Shown piece after piece: positions 1 through 7,774 of a DNA stretch of 24,755 nt; the first letter of the stretch is position 1, and each line of letters starts with the position of its first letter. The position numbers were made by a program, and so were the translations under genes. This DNA is from a virus, in IMG/VR virus record IMGVR_UViG_3300026512_000058, positions 1-24,755 of that record; one strand, given 5' to 3'. The notes under the pieces are model-generated. The model was not told the DNA's origin and searched no databases. It worked only from the letters and a program-made list of their open reading frames with translations.

Positions 1-16
1 TCCATCGCAACAATGA

Positions 17-120
17 GATCAGACCGGGATGATATCTAGAAAAAAGTTTTTCTGCATATAGGTTCTGCTAACTGTAACAAGCTATTAGAAAGGTTGTTAT
101 TTTCTATTTGCTAGAAAAAA
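17..120 (+). repeat. Dispersed intergenic repeat, copy 0 (subtype I-a)
   Basis: This stretch is about 96% identical by eye to 23074-23177 in the array upstream of the last fibre gene. It holds a near-palindromic A/T hairpin (AGAAAAA, 2-nt loop, TTTTTCT, about 38-53), the conserved GGTTCTGC block (61-68), and a stem TAACAA (75-80) with TTGTTA (94-99) around a 13-nt loop. It ends in TTTGCTAG plus an A-tract. No open frame crosses it. It lies in the leader of the primase-helicase gene, about 130 nt before the start codon. A regulatory RNA element or a protein-binding dyad is possible; its function is unknown. Confidence 0.8.
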
Positions 121-193
121 ATTCATAATCTGATATGAATATAGATATTTTAAGTTAAAATAAAAGCAACTAATGAATCTTTAAAATAAAACC

Positions 194-202
194 TGGTATA
201 AC
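194..202 (+). promoter_or_regulatory. Possible extended -10 promoter before the primase-helicase
   Basis: TGG followed by TATAAC (197-202) resembles an extended -10 element (TGnTATAAT with one mismatch). No convincing -35 box is seen 16-18 nt upstream. It lies about 50 nt before the start codon at 252. In DNA this AT-rich such matches arise by chance, so this is only a candidate. Confidence 0.25.
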
Positions 203-251
203 CACAATATAGAAATCATTAAAATAATATTTCACAAAGGAGCTTAGAACT

Positions 252-3200
252 ATGAATCAACAAATCAATCATTATTTTAACGAACAAGATATCAGAGAAT
301 GGTGGCTGGTTGCGCATAATGAAACATTGGATGAAGGTAAAACAGTTAGAGCAGTTGCTTTTACTCCAAGCGGCACATTCACATTAAAAAAATCTATCCG
401 TTCAATTGATGAGCTTATGAAATTAATAAGAAATGGATATACACAATACGGAGAAGAATATGGAATTTCAGTTTCAGCGGCTGAATTCGAGATAGCTGAA
501 GGACATGCTCCCAGTAGCGAAACTTTTATATCTACCGACACAATTGCTATCGATATTGATGTGTATGCTGAGAACAGTAAAAATAGAGTTAATCTAGCAA
601 ATCTTGAAAAACCGTGGGCTAAATTTATAGCATTAATAGGACATACTTCTATTTACAGCACAATGTCTGCAGCTGGAATCGAAATGCCTACTCCTATAAT
701 GATAGGAGTCACTGGTGGCGGTGTGCAATTAATTTATAAATTTGATTCTGCAATCCGCGCGCAGACAGCAGAAAAAATTTTTCATTTATTAAAAAAACAT
801 GTACCTCAAAAACGTTATAAAACATTTGTGAGAAACCCTTTAGGATCGCTTGCCAAAGTCGATCTTGAATATGATACCACATCTTTTGATAAACAACATG
901 TACAGCGTGTGCTTGGAACATTGAATCCAAAATACAAAACTCTTTCATACATTATAAGAGATTTTGATAAAAAAACAAGTTCTTTATGGATTAAAAACTT
1001 ATTGTTAGAAACCATATCGCAGTTACACGACGATATTACGAAAAACTCACTTTTTAAATATTCTGAATCTATTACACCGATTGTTGCGCAAGCACTAGAT
1101 CAGAATATAAATGAAAAATTTAATGTTAAAACTTTGCTCGAAGAAGCTAAACTTGAAAGCTCATCTCCTATTTATAACCGCAAAGGGTTAACTAATATTG
1201 AAATGGCCATCTTGACACAATTAAACGGTGGCAAAGGTATCGATTTACTATTACGAGACAAAATTGAAATCGTAAAAGAAAACCATAAAATCTGTGCAAT
1301 TAAATGTCCGTTTCATGAAGGAGATGAACATTATTCATTTGCAATTTATAAAAACGGCGATACACCAACTGGTATCGATGTATTTTTGGATTTTCATGAT
1401 CAGCAAAAATATAATTTAATCGAATTTTATGCAAAACTGATGGGTATCAGCAAAGCAGATGCTATTCGCGAGATTGTTGATTTAACAGGAATTAAAATTG
1501 CAAAGGCGGAGAAAAAAGAATTAAAACACCTTGAAGCAAGAGAGGAAAGCACACAGTTAATTGACAAAGTGGATACAGAAAATTATATTTATTACAGAAT
1601 GGCTAATAAACAGAAAAACTGTATTATAAGACACATAAATAGCGGTAAGTCTTATGTTTTCGATGGACTTAAATCTCTCGTAAGACAAGTATTAAAAGAT
1701 CAACTTGAAATCGATGAAGTTAGTCGTGAATTTTTAGATGAGTTTACTGAAATTTTTGAAAGTAAGATTTTAATCGACGGCTTTGAGAATTTTGCACCTG
1801 GTCGCGAACCAGTATTTAAAGAAAACGGTATTTCTTTAATTAATATGTGGGTTCCTACTACTAATTATAAAAAGGCTAAAAAAAGAGCTGATGAATTGCT
1901 CGAAGAACGCGATGGTCGTATGTACACTCTAAGTGAAGCAATTGAAGAAATTAAAGAGAGATGCCCTTATACTAGAGCATTTATTTATCAGATCGTGCAG
2001 TACGGAAGTGTGGAGTGGTTTATAAACTGGCTTGCTATGACTGCTCAATTCAAAATTACACCGACTATACCATTCCATTATGGTAATTACGGTACAGGTA
2101 AAAATTTATTCGTGAATACGGTACTTGAATGGTATTTAAACAGCGAATATGTACATATTGTAGGAAGCGATGAGATAACAAAACAATTTAATGCATTTCT
2201 CCAACAAAGCAGTTTGGTGGTTATTGATGAAAGTAATTTATACGATAGCAAATCTGTTGACACATTAAAAATGCTTTCAGGTAACAGAAAAATCAAAATA
2301 GAGAAAAAAGGTATAGATACTTTTGATGTTGAAAGGCGCTTTAATTTTATGACTTTTAGCAACAGGGAAGTACCTGCTTATATTAATACACAAGAAAGAC
2401 GTTTTACGTTTTTTTATACATCAATACCGTTAACCGCAACTGTAAACATATTAGGCAAGGATATTGATGAATTTACATCTAAAGTTGAAAATGAACTTGA
2501 AACTTTTTACGGTATTTTACTTAATACCGTTACTGAGAAAAAATGGGAAAATATGAATATTAAAGATGGAACATTTTATCGTGTAATGTTTTCAGGCCAC
2601 AGCTTCGGACGCCTTGTATTAACTATTTTAGATAATAGCTGGGATAGCCTTGTTTTACAGCTTACTGAAAACGCAAGTGATGAAGGTACCATGGCTAGCG
2701 TAATGAGTATGGTCGATGAATTAAGAATGATTTTTGAAAAAGAAGGTAAATTGCCGCTCGCGTTAGTTAACCGATATATGGATTCACTTAATTATAAAAA
2801 TAAAAGTTCAGTGGCGGATTTTGTGAGGCAAAATAATCTTAATAAATTTATTCGCACAAAAGTTGGAGCAAAAGGTATTATGATAGAATTGGAAGTTGCT
2901 GAACTTAGAAAATTAATTGAAACGAGAAATGTATTGCTAGATTTATATCAAGAAATGTATCCAGGTATCGAAGGTCTAGAAGATTTAGAAAATGAATGTA
3001 TTACAAATATCGATTGCGTTATTGATTTTATGGATAATCTAGAAAACAGCGAGCCTGTGATTAAAAAAGAGAGTTTTGAATTTGAAAACAAAACAGATGA
3101 GATCATCCCGGGATGCGCACAACAAGAAAAAAATTCTCAAAATAGTAGTCCACCAACAGGCAACATGAAATCACCACCAATGTCACTGATAATTGATAAT

Positions 3201-3314
3201 CAAATATCAACTGCTCAACAGCCACCAATTACCGATTTTAATCCACCACCTATAACGCCTATTATCAGTTCGCCGATCTCAGATACAGCAAGTAGTACGC
3301 AGCCACCAATTTAA
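252..3314 (+). CDS. Primase-polymerase (AEP)/SF3 helicase fusion, 1020 aa
   Basis: A replication protein predicted to prime and unwind phage DNA. Residues 95-230 look like an archaeo-eukaryotic primase: DID (101-103) as the metal-binding pair, GGGVQ (155-159), a later acidic region VDLEYD (203-208), and QRVLGTLNPK (218-227), which matches the R-x-PGTxN element of that superfamily. Residues 348-412 resemble a DnaG-type CHC2 zinc domain: CPFH (352-355) remains, but the second Cys pair is replaced by DFHD. Residues about 605-725 form an SF3/D5-like (P4-type) helicase with Walker A GNYGTGKN (611-618), Walker B VVIDES (656-661), sensor Asn in FSNR (702-705) and an arginine pair in QERRFTF (714-720). 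The last 60 residues are rich in Pro, Ser and Thr and probably disordered. Start ATG 252 has AAAGGAG 9 nt upstream. The overall assignment is firm; the zinc-domain reading is inference. Confidence 0.9.
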   Translation: MNQQINHYFNEQDIREWWLVAHNETLDEGKTVRAVAFTPSGTFTLKKSIRSIDELMKLIRNGYTQYGEEYGISVSAAEFEIAEGHAPSSETFISTDTIAIDIDVYAENSKNRVNLANLEKPWAKFIALIGHTSIYSTMSAAGIEMPTPIMIGVTGGGVQLIYKFDSAIRAQTAEKIFHLLKKHVPQKRYKTFVRNPLGSLAKVDLEYDTTSFDKQHVQRVLGTLNPKYKTLSYIIRDFDKKTSSLWIKNLLLETISQLHDDITKNSLFKYSESITPIVAQALDQNINEKFNVKTLLEEAKLESSSPIYNRKGLTNIEMAILTQLNGGKGIDLLLRDKIEIVKENHKICAIKCPFHEGDEHYSFAIYKNGDTPTGIDVFLDFHDQQKYNLIEFYAKLMGISKADAIREIVDLTGIKIAKAEKKELKHLEAREESTQLIDKVDTENYIYYRMANKQKNCIIRHINSGKSYVFDGLKSLVRQVLKDQLEIDEVSREFLDEFTEIFESKILIDGFENFAPGREPVFKENGISLINMWVPTTNYKKAKKRADELLEERDGRMYTLSEAIEEIKERCPYTRAFIYQIVQYGSVEWFINWLAMTAQFKITPTIPFHYGNYGTGKNLFVNTVLEWYLNSEYVHIVGSDEITKQFNAFLQQSSLVVIDESNLYDSKSVDTLKMLSGNRKIKIEKKGIDTFDVERRFNFMTFSNREVPAYINTQERRFTFFYTSIPLTATVNILGKDIDEFTSKVENELETFYGILLNTVTEKKWENMNIKDGTFYRVMFSGHSFGRLVLTILDNSWDSLVLQLTENASDEGTMASVMSMVDELRMIFEKEGKLPLALVNRYMDSLNYKNKSSVADFVRQNNLNKFIRTKVGAKGIMIELEVAELRKLIETRNVLLDLYQEMYPGIEGLEDLENECITNIDCVIDFMDNLENSEPVIKKESFEFENKTDEIIPGCAQQEKNSQNSSPPTGNMKSPPMSLIIDNQISTAQQPPITDFNPPPITPIISSPISDTASSTQPPI

Positions 3315-3315
3315 G

Positions 3316-3330
3316 GCTCTTTTTTTGAGC
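3316..3330 (+). terminator. Weak hairpin after the primase-helicase gene
   Basis: GCTC (3316-3319) pairs with GAGC (3327-3330) around a T7 loop just after the stop codon. The stem is only 4 bp and no T-tract follows, so it is at best a weak attenuator or a chance inverted repeat. Confidence 0.15.
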
Positions 3331-3369
3331 ACCCCAATTGTTAGAAATTTTAAAAAATAAGGAGAATGA

Positions 3370-3651
3370 ATGAGTCAAATCGAAAAAATAGCAATAGCGT
3401 TTGATGCGCAAGCGCGCGAAATATTAAATAATATTCATCCGGAATTAAGAAATGCAGCTGTTAATATAGCTGTCAAAATGCTAGCTAAAGATCCGATGTA
3501 TAAAAAATATTTTTGTATCAAATGTGATGATATTGAAGTTGAAAATGCGGTAGAGCCTGAGCAACTAGGAAATAGCAATTCACAAAATACAAACAAAGTA
3601 AATACACCTGTAACAGCGCAACCGACCCAAGATTGGTCAGATTGGATATAA
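3370..3651 (+). CDS. Small hypothetical protein, 93 aa
   Basis: I do not recognise this protein. Residues 1-50 are predicted helical and amphipathic, with a CIKCDD segment (about 49-54) holding a CxxC pair. Residues 55-85 are a polar Asn/Gln/Thr/Pro linker, and the protein ends in an acidic-aromatic tail, QDWSDWI. A structured head, flexible linker and acidic-aromatic tip is reminiscent of proteins that recruit partners through their C-terminus, as SSB does, but there is no sequence similarity to SSB. AAGGAG lies just before ATG 3370. It sits between the primase-helicase and the beta'-like gene, 12 nt before the latter, so a replication or transcription accessory role is plausible but unproven. 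Confidence 0.75.
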   Translation: MSQIEKIAIAFDAQAREILNNIHPELRNAAVNIAVKMLAKDPMYKKYFCIKCDDIEVENAVEPEQLGNSNSQNTNKVNTPVTAQPTQDWSDWI

Positions 3652-3663
3652 AAAGGAAGTACT

Positions 3664-4956
3664 ATGGCAGATATTGTAAATATAGAAAAATTTATAGCTG
3701 AACATAAATGTCAGCAAGTTACGAATCCAAAGATGTTTGAAATAGGGAAGAATAAAGAACCGGTGCCTACGAAAGATGGGCTCTTTTCTTTTGAAATTTT
3801 CGGCCCGAAGCACACTGAGCTCAGAAATACAAAATGGGCTTATATTAATCTAGGAACAGAAATCATTCACCCTGTTGTGTTAGATATGATGGATAAAATC
3901 AGTGGTGCTTTCAGAAAAATAGTTATGCGCAAAATGAAATACAAATTAGATAAAGGACAATTGGTACCGGATCCTGATCACGGACACTGGGGTGCTTCAT
4001 TTATAAAAGAAATTTTAAATAAAATTGATTGGTCTAAAATATCAAATTACGAGAATAAAAAACAATTGATTAAAAAACTGCAAGAATTGCATCGTAATAA
4101 ATCAATGTATATTAATAAATGGTTGGTTGAGCCTGCAGGGGTTAGAGATTTTAGCGTAAGAGATGGAAGAGTAGTATATGATGAGGTAAACGATTTATAT
4201 AAAGCACTGTTAACTGCAACACGCGAAAAAACTTCAGACAGATATGCAAACTATTTACTGGGAAATCAGGATCTAAATCAAGCAGTTTCACGCGAAACAA
4301 TTATTCAAAAATATGTCAATGATTTACATGATTATTTCATAAATAGATTATCAGGCAAAAGTGGTTTAGTGAGAGGAGCAATGATTAAAAAAAGAACCGA
4401 TTTCGCTGCCAGACTTGTGGCTTCTGCTTTGCCTGAAATTCCGCCTCTTTCAGCAACTATTCCATGGGGTGCTCTTTTAAATCTTTTTGCGCCTTTCGTG
4501 ATACATCAGATAGAAAAAGATTCACAACTTAAAAAACAGCTAACTGGTTCTGATGGTTATGTATCAATTGAAGATTATTCTAATCTTTTTCAATACATAT
4601 TCAGAAACATGAGCACAGTAACACAGGAAAATCCTAGGTTAAAAAATAAATTGATTGAGATTTTAAGAGATCAAATAGAAAAAAATGATTTAAAAGTTGA
4701 AATTAAAAGAGATCCGGCATTCGGAGACGTTAGCCACTGGGTATGTTATCCGATTATCGATACCAGAGACGTGTATAATATTGGATTAAATTCACTATAT
4801 TATAGCCCTATCGGAGGAGATTCGATGGAAAATAGATGTGTTCTATATTATGAAGGCGAACTTAAACTTAATGGTAATCTAATAAAATTTGAAAACAATA
4901 AATGGGGTAGGTTCGGATCGCTAAACATGCATTATCATAAATTTTATAAAAAATGA
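3664..4956 (+). CDS. RNA polymerase beta' N-terminal-like subunit with degenerate active site, 430 aa
   Basis: This matches the N-terminal third of bacterial beta' (RpoC) in order. DGLFSFEIFGP (38-48) corresponds to DGLFCARIFGP; no zinc-finger cysteines follow. INLGTEIIHPVV (61-72) corresponds to IELASPTAHIW. VVYDEVNDLYKALL (170-183) corresponds to the SDLNDLYRRVI region. GKSGLVRGAMIKKRTDFAAR (231-250) corresponds to [20 protein letters not shown], and PWGALLNLFAPF (267-278) to LPKKMALELFKPF. The region equivalent to the catalytic NADFDGDQM motif reads YSPIGGDSM (380-388), so only one of the three Mg-binding aspartates remains. The protein stops about 45 residues later. Large phages encode split multisubunit RNA polymerases, so a beta' fragment is expected in such a phage; loss of the metal site is not. 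AAAGGAAG precedes ATG 3664. The homology is from memory of RpoC, not from a search. Confidence 0.8.
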   Translation: MADIVNIEKFIAEHKCQQVTNPKMFEIGKNKEPVPTKDGLFSFEIFGPKHTELRNTKWAYINLGTEIIHPVVLDMMDKISGAFRKIVMRKMKYKLDKGQLVPDPDHGHWGASFIKEILNKIDWSKISNYENKKQLIKKLQELHRNKSMYINKWLVEPAGVRDFSVRDGRVVYDEVNDLYKALLTATREKTSDRYANYLLGNQDLNQAVSRETIIQKYVNDLHDYFINRLSGKSGLVRGAMIKKRTDFAARLVASALPEIPPLSATIPWGALLNLFAPFVIHQIEKDSQLKKQLTGSDGYVSIEDYSNLFQYIFRNMSTVTQENPRLKNKLIEILRDQIEKNDLKVEIKRDPAFGDVSHWVCYPIIDTRDVYNIGLNSLYYSPIGGDSMENRCVLYYEGELKLNGNLIKFENNKWGRFGSLNMHYHKFYKK

Positions 4957-5040
4957 CATACGCGTGTTTCCGCGGTCCCTAATCAACGTATAAGATGGAT
5001 ATTAAAAAAATGAATATTTTTTGACAAAAGGAATTCAACA

Positions 5041-5883
5041 ATGGCTATAATAAATCCTACACCAACTGATTTTATCAATAATCAAGAAAGAGCATTAGAT
5101 TACCAACAATATAGATCTTCTTCTGACGTTCTGCGTGCAGTTGCAGAGTTTTATAAAGTCTCTGTGTTCAAAGATACAACTGAAGGTGTAATCAATTTTA
5201 TCACTACAGGATTAAAAACTGTTGCTATGGTTGACAGTGATAAAATCAAAATCACTGTTACTGAAGGTGCAGCAGTAATAGATAATCAACCAATCATATT
5301 TCTAAATGATTTTTTATTTGAATACGATAAACCTGCATCTGATACAACATATTATATATATTTAAGTTACAAATATGTTGAAGAATATCCTCCTAACTAT
5401 GCTTTTATAGAAATTTTTACGAGTGAAGCGAATGAAGAGAATTATTTTCTTTTATCACGTGTAGCGTATGATTCAGACAATGATACTGTTACAGTAGATA
5501 TGTCTCCGCGTGATAGTTTAACTAACGATGCGATACAAGAAAGCAACAGTGGCAAATTATTTCCAATATATATTAATAATGATTCTGTGGTTCAAACTGG
5601 TAATTTATATTTTGTAGATACTTCTGCAGGACCGGTGACGCTTACTATAGAAGATGAACCAAACAATAATGATTTAATTGCATTTTATGACGTTAGAGGA
5701 ACATTTAATATTAACCCGTTAACTGTACAAGCACCTACAGGTTATACCGTGCAATTTCAAAATAGTTTAGTGTTTAATAATAAATTTACTTATGCAGTAT
5801 TTCAGATTCTAGATCCAAGTAGCGATACAAACTGGTATAAACTTTATGATGTTGCGGAAGTTTATGACAGTGGAGAATACTGA
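5041..5883 (+). CDS. Tail/baseplate structural protein with fibre C-terminal domain, 280 aa
   Basis: A predicted virion protein, mostly beta-strand. The N-terminal part (1-160) is not recognised. Residues about 187-278 carry a domain (GNLYFVDTSAGPVTLTI, then DVRGTFNINPLTV) that recurs at residues 307-389 of the fibre at 14470 (GDYIFADTSGGSFTITLP, then DVKGTFDTNNLDV). The pattern is known from C-terminal parts of phage tail-fibre proteins. It follows an 84-nt gap after the beta'-like gene and overlaps the next gene by one base (TGATG). AAAAGGAA lies 8-9 nt before ATG 5041. It probably connects fibres to the baseplate or forms a short fibre itself; the exact role is inferred from context. Confidence 0.65.
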   Translation: MAIINPTPTDFINNQERALDYQQYRSSSDVLRAVAEFYKVSVFKDTTEGVINFITTGLKTVAMVDSDKIKITVTEGAAVIDNQPIIFLNDFLFEYDKPASDTTYYIYLSYKYVEEYPPNYAFIEIFTSEANEENYFLLSRVAYDSDNDTVTVDMSPRDSLTNDAIQESNSGKLFPIYINNDSVVQTGNLYFVDTSAGPVTLTIEDEPNNNDLIAFYDVRGTFNINPLTVQAPTGYTVQFQNSLVFNNKFTYAVFQILDPSSDTNWYKLYDVAEVYDSGEY

Positions 5884-6260
5884 TGATAATAATCAAAGAT
5901 ATTTACGGAAAAACGCTGGCTGAAGGCGGCGACGATGGTGCAGTTGTTAGCGGCGAGATTAATACCAGAATTATTAATATTATATATGTGCAATATTCAA
6001 AAGGCGATGAAGAAAGTTTAACTTTAACTTTTGATAGTTATAATAGATTGCTAGATGACTATTATCCTATAATGTTTGAAGATAGCGCAGAAACTGTTGC
6101 GCCTATTAGAAAAGTGTTGTCTGAGAGTGGTAAATATAGATTAATAATGACAATGGCTGATAATGAAAATCGTTTACGAGTAAATGCACTTTTATCTAAT
6201 ATTTCAGGTACACCTGGTACTGCAACAATTGTAATTTCACCAGTGTCTCCAACAGTTTAA
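5883..6260 (+). CDS. Hypothetical tail-cluster protein, 125 aa
   Basis: I do not recognise this protein. It has no signal peptide or membrane segment. Hydrophobic and polar residues alternate in short blocks throughout, suggesting a beta-sandwich, and the C-terminus (GTPGTATIVISPVSPTV) is typical of phage structural proteins. Its start codon shares one base with the stop of the upstream tail protein, which suggests translational coupling and assembly with that protein. The next gene follows after 10 nt. A small baseplate or fibre-linker protein is the best guess from location only. Confidence 0.6.
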   Translation: MIIIKDIYGKTLAEGGDDGAVVSGEINTRIINIIYVQYSKGDEESLTLTFDSYNRLLDDYYPIMFEDSAETVAPIRKVLSESGKYRLIMTMADNENRLRVNALLSNISGTPGTATIVISPVSPTV

Positions 6261-6270
6261 GGAGTATATT

Positions 6271-7098
6271 ATGCCTTTTTTACCAAGAGATCTGATCATC
6301 CAGTATGCAGGAGGTCTAGGAGGTGGAGGTGGTGGGATAGGATCAGGTTGTACCTTTTCCACTTCCGACCCGGTGCCTGAAAATCATGGAGGTTTAGAAA
6401 GCGGTACAACTATTACAGGTTTATCAGCTTGCGAAGTTTTGCAACAAATTCTTTATCCTTATCAGTATCCAAGTTTTACCGCTTTTTATATGGATTCTCA
6501 AAGTACAACATTAGAAGTTGGAGACAAAGTAGTAGGAGGAACCAGATCATTTAGATGGAATACTTCTAATAGTTCTAATATACAATCAGGGAGCATTGAA
6601 ATTAGAGATTTAACTGGAGGAAATGTTTTAGTAAGTAACCTCGATAATGATGGCCAAGAAAATGTAGATATAGGAAATGATAAAGTATTAACAAGTTCAG
6701 GTTCTTATACTTGGCAAATACGAGGTTTAAACACTAAAAATGAAACTTTTACTCGTAATTATAGTGTTAGATGGTATTATAGAGTTTACTGGGGACCAGC
6801 AACTACTGATACTCTTGATGAAGCTGCAGTAAAAGCGTTAAGCAACAGCCAGTTGAAATCTAGTTTTGCTGGAACCTATAATTTTAACGTAGTAGATGGT
6901 GAAGATTATTATTATATTGTGTATCCAGATAGCTGGGGATCTATTGGGCAAGCTGTTGATTGCGATAACGGATTTGGATGGGATATGAGTGAGGCAGGAA
7001 CTGTTAATATTACAAATGATTATGGAGTTACTACAACTTACAGATTACTAAGAACAACTTATAAACAGACAGCTGATGGCTGTGTTAATATAAGTTAA
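6271..7098 (+). CDS. Tail-fibre tip module protein, 275 aa
   Basis: After a short glycine-rich segment (residues 14-26), residues 33-275 are clearly paralogous to the last 245 residues of the fibre at 20160. Shared blocks include HGGLE, YPYQYPSFT (FPYQYPSFT in the paralogue), LEVGDKV, GGTR, VRWYYRVYWG, LSNSQLKS, FAGTYNF, YYYIVYPDSWG and ITNDYGVT. In the other protein this module sits behind a long shaft and an N-terminal adaptor; here it is a stand-alone gene. The fold appears all-beta and rich in aromatic residues, as expected of a receptor-binding domain, although binding is inference. AAGGAG precedes ATG 6271. The next gene begins 10 nt after the stop. Confidence 0.75.
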   Translation: MPFLPRDLIIQYAGGLGGGGGGIGSGCTFSTSDPVPENHGGLESGTTITGLSACEVLQQILYPYQYPSFTAFYMDSQSTTLEVGDKVVGGTRSFRWNTSNSSNIQSGSIEIRDLTGGNVLVSNLDNDGQENVDIGNDKVLTSSGSYTWQIRGLNTKNETFTRNYSVRWYYRVYWGPATTDTLDEAAVKALSNSQLKSSFAGTYNFNVVDGEDYYYIVYPDSWGSIGQAVDCDNGFGWDMSEAGTVNITNDYGVTTTYRLLRTTYKQTADGCVNIS

Positions 7099-7108
7099 GG
7101 ATTAAAAA

Positions 7109-7733
7109 ATGTTTATATATTAAAAATGATAATCCTGCTGCTTATATATCATATACGAAACTTGAAGAACCAGGAATATATGTTATCGCAATCAATGGCA
7201 ACATGAATCTTACATCAGATCCTACAAAAGATAACGGGGGACAACCTGTTCACTCTTCCATAGAATTGCAGTTTAGACAAGGCCAGTGGTCACAAGCTGT
7301 TGTTTTTACCGTAGGATATGTTGAAGCTGATCGCTGGGTTTTTCAGTTAAAAGCTAATGTATCGAATCACGAAATCTGCAATATGGTTTATCTTGTTTAC
7401 AGCGATACTTATAAAAATGGCAATTTTTTACTTGCCAACGTACTTGAACCATGTACTATAATAAGATCAATTCATACTACTAACTCGATGAACTGGTTAC
7501 CTAGTAATATTTATCGTATTAATTCTATTCCGGCTGGTTTTCAGTATCGAGCTTTTGATATTGAAAGATTCTCACATTACACAAACGATTCATCATTTGA
7601 ATTGAAAGAAGATGGTTTATATGTAAACGGGCAACTAGTTGCCAATAATGGTGGCACTAGGGGTGTGATACTTGATTCCAACACAATAGTAAAAGATAGC
7701 TTTGTGTTAGATTGCGGATTATATGCTAACTAA
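7109..7733 (+). CDS. Hypothetical tail-cluster protein, frameshifted near start (about 207 aa if repaired)
   Basis: ATG 7109 has an ideal AAGGA 8 nt upstream but meets TAA at 7121-7123 after four codons. One base to the right the frame is open and reads YIKNDNPAAYISYTKLEE and onward without break to 7733. A +1 shift (one extra base, or two missing, in the TTTATATAT run 7112-7120) would restore a 207-aa protein beginning MFYIKNDNP. The longest frame opening with ATG starts only at 7203 and would lose about 30 residues. The product is all-beta in appearance, with FELKEDGLYVNGQLV (near the C-terminus) typical of fibre proteins; the family is not recognised. This may be a sequencing error, a real mutation, or a switchable frame. 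Confidence 0.6.
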
Positions 7734-7774
7734 CCAATAGCACATTAAACATATTTAATCAAAGGATAATAAAC

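Noticed and set aside
272-1015. Reverse-strand open frames within the primase-helicase gene
   Set aside because: They lack ribosome binding sites and family motifs and lie wholly opposite a well-supported gene; the same holds for the reverse frames near 2087, 9825, 13022, 15599, 16125, 16920, 17832 and 18845.
4957-5040. Intron or homing-endonuclease remnant splitting the beta'-like gene
   Set aside because: The gap is only 84 nt, with no group I core features and no continuation of beta' sequence downstream.
5021-5051. TTGACA (5021-5026) and TATAAT (5046-5051) look like a consensus promoter
   Set aside because: The 19-nt spacer is long and the -10 lies inside the first codons of the gene at 5041, so its transcript would lack the start codon. 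Probably chance in AT-rich DNA.
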